A stretch of 9,203 bases of DNA, taken from NCBI GenBank assembly GCA_947506075.1, contig CANNNN010000084.1, forward strand, positions 1 through 9,203. Reading direction: 5' to 3'. Made by a program: the position numbers and the translations under genes. A model generated the notes under the pieces. It did no database searches and was not told where the DNA came from. It worked only from the letters and a program-made list of their open reading frames with translations. The stretch is from Methylococcaceae bacterium (GTDB lineage Bacteria; Pseudomonadota; Gammaproteobacteria; Methylococcales; Methylomonadaceae). This document shows positions 1 to 5,610 of this stretch, in pieces; the first letter of the stretch is position 1; every line of letters begins with the position of its first letter.

Positions 1-5
1 CCGTA

Positions 6-10
6 TCCTC
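6..10 (-). promoter_or_regulatory. Possible Shine-Dalgarno of a leftward gene beginning just outside the window
   Basis: Read on the minus strand, GAGGA lies five bases from the window edge, the right distance for a start codon just beyond it. In many gammaproteobacteria the gene after argS and the SPOR gene is hslV, so that is the expected neighbour. This is inference from gene order; no codon of it is visible. An A/T-rich TATAAA on the same strand (23-28) might be a -10 element, but no convincing -35 accompanies it. Confidence 0.3.
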
Positions 11-82
11 GTAGTGATATGATTTATAAAGTACTGAATTGATTAAACGACATGACAGCTACACATTTAATCCGTGGCAACT

Positions 83-126
83 TGGAGTGCAGGCTTCGCC
101 TGCAAGCAGGCGAAGCCTGCACTCCA
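83..126. repeat. Perfect nested inverted repeat, REP/REPIN-like
   Basis: Two 21-base arms (83-103 and 106-126) are exact reverse complements separated by the two bases AA. Each arm itself holds a smaller hairpin, GCAGGC-TTC-GCCTGC on the left and its mirror on the right, so the element can fold as one long stem or as two short hairpins. This is the architecture of paired REP sequences (REPINs/BIMEs), found in many copies between genes. It lies just downstream of the leftward SPOR gene and could slow transcription or stabilise the mRNA end, but it has no T-run and is not a classical intrinsic terminator. Multi-copy status cannot be seen from one window. Confidence 0.8.
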
Positions 127-180
127 GACGTCTGATTTAATGTCGATTAATCATTGATGGCATCAATATCTTTGCCGGTA

Positions 181-765
181 TTAATTCCCAACTTCTATAA
201 CCAGCACGTCAATGCCATTTCCTCTTAAGCGATTGCGTAGCGTAGTGACGCTGGACATTTGAGCATAAGGTCCCATTTTGACACGATTCCAGAGCACATT
301 GCCGATTTTTGCTTTCTCAACCTTGGATTCTATGCCCATTAAAGCCAGTTTTGCTCTTAAACTGTCGGCATCTTTAAATTCTTTGAATGAGCCGGCCTGC
401 AGAATATAGCTGGCCGTTTTGGCCTGCCCTACCCGCTCTTCTCTGGCGCGGGTGTTGATTTCATAATCCGGTACGATGACTTCTTTTTCAGGCAAAATGG
501 TATAAAAATCAAATTGCGGTAATACCGGTCCCGGCTCAGGCTTTTTTTCCTGCTTAGGCGCTTCGGCTTTGGCCGCCTCAGGCTCAACTTGCTGAGGAGT
601 GGATTGCTTCGATCCGAGACTGCTCAAATAAACCAGAAAGACTACAAACGAAATGATCAATGCCGTAATCAGCATCCACCGCCACAGGCCGAGACTTTTG
701 GGTTCCTGTCTGTACGATGACGCGGTTTTCTTATTCTGCGTCCTGTGTTTGTAGTCTTTAGCCAT
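181..765 (-). CDS. Membrane-anchored SPOR-domain protein (FtsN-like)
   Basis: A 194-residue bitopic inner-membrane protein. Residues 1-28 are basic and cytoplasmic, a hydrophobic segment spans about 29-50 (WRWMLITALIISFVVFLVYL), and a Pro/Glu/Lys/Ala-rich linker runs from about 55 to 85. Residues about 117-192 form a SPOR domain, starting YILQAGSFKEF and containing RVKMGPY. SPOR domains bind denuded septal peptidoglycan, so a role in cell division or the envelope like that of FtsN is likely. The family is diverse and orthology to FtsN is not shown, so no symbol is given. The ATG overlaps the argS stop by one base (TAATG), which fixes the start and implies translational coupling. The upstream Shine-Dalgarno match (GAAG) is weak. 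Confidence 0.88.
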   Translation of the reverse strand: MAKDYKHRTQNKKTASSYRQEPKSLGLWRWMLITALIISFVVFLVYLSSLGSKQSTPQQVEPEAAKAEAPKQEKKPEPGPVLPQFDFYTILPEKEVIVPDYEINTRAREERVGQAKTASYILQAGSFKEFKDADSLRAKLALMGIESKVEKAKIGNVLWNRVKMGPYAQMSSVTTLRNRLRGNGIDVLVIEVGN

Positions 766-2525
766 TACATTGCTTCAGGTGTGTTGATGTTTAATAAGCC
801 CAAACCATTTGCCAATACCTGTTTTACCGCGCAAATCAGATTGAGCCTTGCGTTGCGTATGCTCACCTCTTCAACCAGAAATTGATGGGCATTGTAGTAA
901 GTGTGGAACTCATTGGCTAATTCGCGCAGGTACTGAATCAGTTGATGCGGCTCGTATTGTAACGCAGCACGTTCCAGCATTTCAGGATAGCGGGTCAAGG
1001 TTCCCAATAGATGGGTTTCATGCTCTTCGGTCAATAGCGTTAAGTTGTCCATGCCCAGCAGTAAGTTGCGTTCCCAGCCTTTTTCATCGAGTTGGCGCAA
1101 CACACTGCATACTCTGGCGTGGGCGTATTGGACATAAAATACCGGGTTCTCGTTGGATTTTGAGGTTGCCAGCTTCAGGTCAAAATCCATATGCTGCTCT
1201 GACCTGCGCATTACATAAAAGAAACGCGCCGCATCTTTGCCGACTTCATTACGCAATTGCCGCAGGGTGACAAATTCGCCGGAGCGGGTCGACATGGATA
1301 CTTTTTCTTCGCCGCGATACAGCGAGGCGAACTGCACCAGTAGCACTTTCAGTTTGGATTCATCAGCGCCTAACGCCGCGAGGGCTGCCCTGACCCGGGG
1401 AATATAACCGTGATGGTCGGCACCCCAGATATCGATAATCAGATCAAAGCCGCGATCCAGCTTGTTCATGTGATAAGCAATATCGGACGCAAAATAGGTG
1501 GATTGACCATTCTCGCGCACCACCACCCGGTCTTTTTCGTCACCCAGTTTAGCGCAGGCGAACCAGGTCGCGCCATCTTGCTGATAGAGATGACCTGCGT
1601 CACGCAAACGCTCCAGCGCTTGCGCAACAGAACCGTCATCCATTAGCTGGCGTTCTGAAAACCATTGCTGATAGTCAACACCAAACTCGCTCAAGTCAAT
1701 CTTGATGTCGCCAAGGATGTTGTTCAAGCCTATTTGAAAAAAGTCCTGATACAGTGAAGGACCTAACAAGATTTTGGCGCGCGATATCAAGGCATCAATA
1801 TGCTCTTCCTTATCGCCGCCCTCGGCTTCATCGGGCGGTATGTTTTCCAACACCAGTTCTGCGGGTCTGCGATATTCATTATTGGCGTTTTTATGAATGT
1901 CCCCGGCAATTTCGCGCACATAGTCGCCGCGATAAGCGTTGCTGGGAAAACGCACAACTTCGCCGCATTCTTCGAGATATCTGAGCCAGATACTGGTAGC
2001 GAGTATATCCATCTGCCGACCAGCATCATTGACATAATATTCCCTATGCACCTCAAAGCCGACTGCTTCCAGCAGATCAGCGACTGCAGAACCGTAGGCG
2101 GCTCCGCGCCCATGACCGACATGTAAAGGCCCGGTAGGATTGGCGGACACAAACTCAACCTGAACTTTTTTTCCGGCACCGACTTGGCTCAAGCCAAATT
2201 CCCGACCCTGGTCGTGAATTTGCTTTATAACCTGAAATTGGGCGGTAGGGTCGATAAAAAAATTGATAAAACCGGGGCCGGCCAGCTCTACTTTAATAAT
2301 GGAAGCATCTTCAGGCAGGGCGGCCATCAGTTTTTCCGCCAGCTGACGGGGGTTAGTCTTAGCCTGTTTAGCCAGCATCAACGCCAAATTCGAAGCAAAA
2401 TCACCGTGTTGTGCATCACGGGTGCGGTCAATCGTAATATTCGGGGTAATTTCCTGAGCGAGAACACCGTCAACTTTGAGTGTCTCGACGGCTTGCAGGA
2501 TAAGTTCCTCTATCTTCTTTTTCAT
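765..2525 (-). CDS. argS: Arginyl-tRNA synthetase
   Basis: A 586-residue class I aminoacyl-tRNA synthetase, close to the usual 577-590 residues, which charges tRNA-Arg with arginine in the cytoplasm. The N-terminal tRNA D-loop-binding domain (about 1-110) carries the family's HGDFASNLA at 40-48. The HIGH signature is HVGH at 135-138, within EFVSANPTGPLHVGHGRG. The KMSKS-equivalent loop is MSTRSG at 411-416, a degenerate form normal for this family. The C-terminal DALR anticodon-binding domain starts near 460 (NPVFYVQYAHAR). The ORF is intact. It is the first gene of a leftward unit with the SPOR gene. The start ATG at 2523-2525 has only a weak GTGAAG upstream, but its N-terminus matches the family. 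Confidence 0.98.
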   Translation of the reverse strand: MKKKIEELILQAVETLKVDGVLAQEITPNITIDRTRDAQHGDFASNLALMLAKQAKTNPRQLAEKLMAALPEDASIIKVELAGPGFINFFIDPTAQFQVIKQIHDQGREFGLSQVGAGKKVQVEFVSANPTGPLHVGHGRGAAYGSAVADLLEAVGFEVHREYYVNDAGRQMDILATSIWLRYLEECGEVVRFPSNAYRGDYVREIAGDIHKNANNEYRRPAELVLENIPPDEAEGGDKEEHIDALISRAKILLGPSLYQDFFQIGLNNILGDIKIDLSEFGVDYQQWFSERQLMDDGSVAQALERLRDAGHLYQQDGATWFACAKLGDEKDRVVVRENGQSTYFASDIAYHMNKLDRGFDLIIDIWGADHHGYIPRVRAALAALGADESKLKVLLVQFASLYRGEEKVSMSTRSGEFVTLRQLRNEVGKDAARFFYVMRRSEQHMDFDLKLATSKSNENPVFYVQYAHARVCSVLRQLDEKGWERNLLLGMDNLTLLTEEHETHLLGTLTRYPEMLERAALQYEPHQLIQYLRELANEFHTYYNAHQFLVEEVSIRNARLNLICAVKQVLANGLGLLNINTPEAM

Positions 2526-2563
2526 TGCTTCACTGCGGTAGGTTGGATCAACTAAAGACGCGC

Positions 2564-2594
2564 ATTATCCATTAAAAACACTCGATTATCCATT
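2564..2594 (-). promoter_or_regulatory. Direct repeat AATGGATAAT x2 upstream of argS, candidate promoter/operator
   Basis: On the minus strand the 10-mer AATGGATAAT occurs exactly twice (2573-2564 and 2594-2585), 21 bases apart, about two DNA turns. Each copy contains GATAAT, a good match to a sigma70 -10 hexamer. The nearer copy lies 39 bases upstream of the argS ATG, suiting a short leader. No good -35 sits 16-18 bases upstream of either copy, so the site may be a weak or activated promoter, an operator, or chance. Confidence 0.35.
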
Positions 2595-2598
2595 CTAA

Positions 2599-2757
2599 AC
2601 AATACCAAGGCCCACCCAGGTAGCGGAACCGCCCGAGTTGATCTCTCTCATTGCACCATTGATTGAACAAATTGCCGCAAGCTCAGTCTTTATGAGTGAG
2701 TATTTGATACAAACCGTGTTCGAATCATCAAATGGCCATTACAGCGTGAGCGGGTAA
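2599..2757 (+). pseudogene. Coding-like fragment without a start (unrecognised)
   Basis: This open stretch of about 52 codons between a TAA at 2596 and a TAA at 2755 has no good start codon. From 2626 it reads like protein (EPPELISLIAPLIEQIAASS, then VFMSEYLIQTVFESSNGHYS), with plausible amphipathic helices. After the stop the frame is broken again by TGA and TAG. I do not recognise a family. It may be a decayed gene remnant, or an open stretch by chance, since 50 stop-free codons are not rare. Confidence 0.25.
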
Positions 2758-2871
2758 AACAATCGCAGTTTTAAATCATCATTACAGTGACCGGCAAAGA
2801 TGATAAAATGCATGACATTTTTGAGTCGCATTAGGTAGAACTTAAAAAATTTACCAAACAACATGATCAAG

Positions 2872-2903
2872 TAACCAGCGCTTTAGGTCGCTGGTTATTT
2901 TTT
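2872..2903 (+). terminator. Rho-independent terminator, rightward
   Basis: A perfect 9-bp stem, TAACCAGCG (2872-2880) with CGCTGGTTA (2889-2897), closes an 8-base loop and is followed directly by six T (2898-2903). This is a classic intrinsic terminator on the plus strand. No intact rightward gene lies upstream in the window, so it ends either a small RNA, a lost gene, or read-through from the divergent region. It would also shield the rfb operon from upstream transcription. Confidence 0.85.
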
Positions 2904-3201
2904 AATCAGGGCGCACGAAATTGATAAATATCCCATAGCGGACGAACTGGCCTCCAATGTGGAGCTTATAAAATCCATCGCCTTGAATATGCTGGGTAAA
3001 GACATTGATATTGCTACTATTAGTCGAAGTAAGCGGTTTAGATGAAAGCGTTATCCAGAAATTAAAGATGCTCAAGTTATTTCATTCTCATTCCTAAGCG
3101 CCTTTTTACATCAATATGTTTTGAAAGAAATGGGGTTAACCCCTTTGTTTCGGGAGAGAGTTAACTTGACTTATAACGCATTAGGAAATAATCAGGTATG
3201 A
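2887..3201 (+). pseudogene. Degraded ORF with one in-frame TGA, ending on the rfbF start
   Basis: One reading frame stays open from just after a TAG at 2884 to the TGA at 3199-3201, apart from a single TGA at 3043-3045. Both halves look like protein: the first contains YPIADELASNVELIKSIALN and GKDIDIATISRSKRFR, and the second KRYPEIKDAQVISFSFLSAF then LHQYVLKEMGLTPLF. The frame starts inside the terminator hairpin and has no convincing start codon. Its last codon overlaps the rfbF ATG as ATGA, the arrangement of a translationally coupled gene. I infer the 3' end of a former upstream gene, 5'-truncated and carrying a nonsense mutation. I cannot name its family. A random open frame is possible. 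Confidence 0.35.
3132..3143. repeat. 12-bp perfect palindrome GGGGTTAACCCC
   Basis: A perfect palindrome lies 54 bases before the rfbF start. A second copy of its GTTAAC core follows in the sequence GAGTTAACTTGAC shortly downstream. This could be an operator for the rfb operon. It also lies within the coding-like fragment 2887-3201, so it may be incidental. Confidence 0.25.
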
Positions 3202-3965
3202 AAGCGATAATTCTTGCAGGTGGCCTAGGCACGCGGATCAGTGAAGAGACATCAATACGGCCTAAACCTATGGTCGAAATTGGCGGAAAGCCGATACTCT
3301 GGCACATCATGAAAACCTATTCAGCCCATGGCATACATGACTTTGTCATTTGCTGCGGCTATAAAGGCTATGTGATCAAGGAGTATTTTGCCAACTACTT
3401 TTTGCATATGTCCGATGTGACCTTTGACATGCAAAGCAACCAGATGGAAGTGCATCAACGCAATGCCGAACCCTGGCGCGTCACGCTGGTAGATACCGGC
3501 GAAGAAACCATGACCGGTGGCAGGATTAAGCGTATTGCCGACTATGTACAAGACGAAGATTTTTGCTGCACCTATGGGGATGGTATTGGTGATGTAAATA
3601 TTACTCAGCTGGTTGCGTTTCATAAACAACATGGAAAACTGGCTACCCTGACAGCAACGCAACCGCCAGGGCGGTTCGGTGCGCTTAACTTGAAAGGAAA
3701 TAGCGTAATCAGCTTTCAGGAAAAGCCTCAAGGAGATGGCAGTTGGATAAATGGGGGTTTTTTTGTGCTGTCGCCTAAAGTACTTAATTACATTAAAGAC
3801 GATCGCACGGTTTGGGAGCGCGAACCTATGGAGCAACTTGCCAAAGAAGGACAAATGGCGGCTCATTTTCACTCCGGTTTTTGGCAGCCTATGGATACTT
3901 TGCGCGATAAAATTCATCTTGAAGAGTTGTGGGCGAGCGGAAAGGCGCCGTGGAAAATATGGTAG
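3198..3965 (+). CDS. rfbF: Glucose-1-phosphate cytidylyltransferase
   Basis: Joins CTP and alpha-D-glucose 1-phosphate to give CDP-glucose and pyrophosphate, the first committed step to CDP-3,6-dideoxyhexoses for O-antigen (also called ddhA). The 255 residues match the roughly 257 of Salmonella RfbF. The nucleotidyltransferase signature GGLGTR is at 8-13 and RPKPMVEIGGKPILWH at 21-36, and the metal-binding region is TYGDGIGDV at 125-133. Translation starts at the ATG within ATGA, where an upstream coding-like frame ends; AGGA at 3183-3186 is a spaced Shine-Dalgarno. It is the first intact gene of the operon and overlaps rfbG by seven bases. Confidence 0.96.
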   Translation: MKAIILAGGLGTRISEETSIRPKPMVEIGGKPILWHIMKTYSAHGIHDFVICCGYKGYVIKEYFANYFLHMSDVTFDMQSNQMEVHQRNAEPWRVTLVDTGEETMTGGRIKRIADYVQDEDFCCTYGDGIGDVNITQLVAFHKQHGKLATLTATQPPGRFGALNLKGNSVISFQEKPQGDGSWINGGFFVLSPKVLNYIKDDRTVWEREPMEQLAKEGQMAAHFHSGFWQPMDTLRDKIHLEELWASGKAPWKIW

Positions 3966-5041
3966 ATTCATCATTCTGGGCTGGTAAAGTTGTACTGCTA
4001 ACCGGCCATACCGGCTTCAAGGGCAGTTGGCTGTCTCTGTGGTTGCAATCCATGGGTGCAAAAGTCATTGGTTATGCGCTACCTGCGCCTACAAATCCAA
4101 GTTTATTTGTTGTGGCTAATGTTGCTGAACACATGGTCAGTATCGAGTCGGACATACGCGATTTTACGGCACTTTCGTCCGTGTTTAACAAATATCAGCC
4201 CGAAATCATCATACACATGGCTGCCCAGCCTTTGGTGCGCTATTCCTACGCCAATCCGATAGAAACTTACTCCACCAACGTGATGGGCACTGTGCATGTG
4301 CTGGAAGCAGCAAGGCTGACGAGTAGTGTGCGAGCCATCGTCAATGTGACCAGCGATAAGTGCTACGAAAATCGCGAATTGCCTTGGGGTTATCGGGAAA
4401 ACGAACCGATGGGCGGCCACGATCCATACAGTAACAGCAAGGGTTGCTCAGAATTGGTGACATCGGCCTATCGTAACTCATATTTTTATCCGGATAACTA
4501 TAAAGACCATGGAGTAGCTTTGGCTTCTGGAAGAGCTGGAAATGTCATTGGAGGTGGCGATTGGGCAGAAGATCGACTTATTCCCGATATAATGCGCGCC
4601 ATTGCTAAAGGCGAGCCAGTCTATATTCGTAACCCTAATGCAATAAGACCTTGGCAGCATGTAATGGAGCCGTTATCAGGGTATTTGGTGTTGGCACAAA
4701 AATTATATGAAGAAAATTCAAGTTACGCAGAAAGCTGGAACTTTGGCCCCAGCGATCAAGATGCCAAACCAGTGCAATGGATTGTAGATAACTTGACCCA
4801 TAGCTGGGGTGAAGGTGCAAGCTGGGTGCTGGATAGCGGTGATCATCCTCATGAAGCCCATTACCTTAAGCTGGATTGTTCCAAAGCAAAAGCCCGATTG
4901 AACTGGGTGCCAAAATGGCATTTGGATGAGGCACTAGCCAAAATTGTAAAGTGGCAAAAACATTATCAGCAAGGATCGGACATGAAGGAGGTAACTTTGA
5001 AGCAAATTGCGGATTATCAAATGAATGAAGGAGGCTTGTAA
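3959..5041 (+). CDS. rfbG: CDP-glucose 4,6-dehydratase
   Basis: Converts CDP-glucose to CDP-4-keto-6-deoxyglucose in the cytoplasm with bound NAD (also called ddhB). It is a short-chain dehydrogenase/reductase fold of 360 residues, close to Salmonella RfbG at 359. The NAD-binding TGHTGFKGSW is at 15-24, HMAAQPLVR at 86-94, the catalytic TSDKCY at 131-136, and the YxxxK pair Y157/K161 in DPYSNSKG. AGNVIGGGDWA and RPWQHVMEPLSGY are family hallmarks. I chose ATG 3959 because its N-terminus (MVDSSFWAGK) matches the family; a GTG at 3929 would add ten unlikely residues. It overlaps rfbF by seven bases, and its TAA shares a base with the next ATG (TAATG), so it is translationally coupled on both sides. 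Confidence 0.96.
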   Translation: MVDSSFWAGKVVLLTGHTGFKGSWLSLWLQSMGAKVIGYALPAPTNPSLFVVANVAEHMVSIESDIRDFTALSSVFNKYQPEIIIHMAAQPLVRYSYANPIETYSTNVMGTVHVLEAARLTSSVRAIVNVTSDKCYENRELPWGYRENEPMGGHDPYSNSKGCSELVTSAYRNSYFYPDNYKDHGVALASGRAGNVIGGGDWAEDRLIPDIMRAIAKGEPVYIRNPNAIRPWQHVMEPLSGYLVLAQKLYEENSSYAESWNFGPSDQDAKPVQWIVDNLTHSWGEGASWVLDSGDHPHEAHYLKLDCSKAKARLNWVPKWHLDEALAKIVKWQKHYQQGSDMKEVTLKQIADYQMNEGGL

Positions 5042-5349
5042 TGCAAGCTCTAAAGGCTATTTATAAAGAAGGCAATATTCAGCTATTGTCACCTCTGGTC
5101 GGTGTTAGCGAAGCCGAGTTGTTTGTTATTGTTTTGTATAAAGACGATCAAACTAACGGGGTTGCGCAATCGTTTTTTGCTGCAACATCCACGGCTGAAC
5201 AGGATTTTCAGACCATTGGATTGACCAGCTTTTTTGATACTGACGATGATAATAACGTAGACTGGGAAGAATTATTTGATGTTAAGGCTCAGTTATATAA
5301 GGCAATGCAGCCGACTCTGCTTGGTTTGGCGGTGTCGAATGGCCAGTAA
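5041..5349 (+). CDS. Small antitoxin-like protein, coupled to rfbG
   Basis: A 102-residue acidic protein. The N-terminal MQALKAIYKEGNIQLLSPLV is the pattern of AF2212/DUF104-type antitoxins, in which a short beta-rich DNA-binding segment (LxAIYxxGxIxLLxPL) is followed by a toxin-binding tail. The tail has an acidic stretch TDDDNNVDWEELFDVK at 67-82, similar to the Trp-containing C-termini of antitoxins. A strong Shine-Dalgarno, GAAGGAGG, precedes the ATG, which shares a base with the rfbG stop (TAATG). No cognate toxin follows: the next start, ATG 5339, reads only eight codons. It may be an orphan antitoxin or a second subunit of the module below. The family assignment rests on pattern memory only. 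Confidence 0.6.
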   Translation: MQALKAIYKEGNIQLLSPLVGVSEAELFVIVLYKDDQTNGVAQSFFAATSTAEQDFQTIGLTSFFDTDDDNNVDWEELFDVKAQLYKAMQPTLLGLAVSNGQ

Positions 5350-5365
5350 ACTAGAACATAGATAA
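5339..5365 (+). other. Eight-codon mini-ORF overlapping the antitoxin-like gene end
   Basis: An ATG at 5339 in another frame overlaps the last 11 bases of the preceding gene and encodes MASKLEHR before a TAA. The position, overlapping an antitoxin stop, is where a partner toxin usually begins. It could be the stub of a deleted toxin gene, or meaningless. Confidence 0.15.
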
Positions 5366-5379
5366 ATCAGGAATTAGTC

Positions 5380-5610
5380 ATGAGACAAGCTGTATTAAGA
5401 GAGACTTTACGCGTTGATATAAATCACCAGCTGCACATTAATGTACCTGCTGATATGGGAAATGAATTCGAGGTTATTGTATTACCCATTCAGACCAAAG
5501 CTTTAGGTGAGTTGAATGATGATGATCAATTTATGTTAGCCGCTTATTCGGCAGTTATTGAAAACGATCCTGAAGAAGATGCGGTTTGGGAAAAATATGT
5601 CAGAGGTTAA
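5380..5610 (+). CDS. Antitoxin-like protein upstream of the MazF-RfbH fusion
   Basis: A 76-residue acidic protein. Residues about 5-36 (VLRETLRVDINHQLHINVPA followed by EVIVLP) resemble the swapped-hairpin or AbrB-like N-termini of small antitoxins that bind their own promoter. Residues about 44-74 are acidic and helical, ending ENDPEEDAVWEKYV, like a toxin-neutralising tail. The Shine-Dalgarno is CAGGAA before ATG 5380. The gene overlaps the start of the PemK/MazF-like domain by 14 bases, the normal antitoxin-toxin order and spacing. I infer that it neutralises the N-terminal domain of the fusion protein. The exact family is not recognised. Confidence 0.65.
   Translation: MRQAVLRETLRVDINHQLHINVPADMGNEFEVIVLPIQTKALGELNDDDQFMLAAYSAVIENDPEEDAVWEKYVRG

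Noticed and set aside
147..180. Short minus-strand frame (INTGKDIDAIND) after the SPOR stop, suggesting a frameshifted C-terminal extension
   Set aside because: The SPOR domain is already complete at its stop, and this frame is closed by a stop just upstream.
848..2555. Several plus-strand open frames opposite argS
   Set aside because: They lie antisense to an intact, clearly recognised argS and show no domain-like sequence.
3165..3190. TTGACT as a -35 of an rfbF promoter
   Set aside because: The hexamer 17 bases downstream (TAATCA) is a poor -10, and TATAAC lies directly against it, so no credible sigma70 pair is present.
3321..3974. 217-codon minus-strand open frame opposite rfbF
   Set aside because: It is a shadow of the rfbF codons; the protein has no recognisable motif and no ribosome site.
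5558..5596. ATG 5558 as start of the fusion protein, adding MKTILKKMRFGKN
   Set aside because: It lies deep inside the antitoxin-like gene, and ATG 5597 gives the expected toxin-like N-terminus and the usual 14-base overlap.
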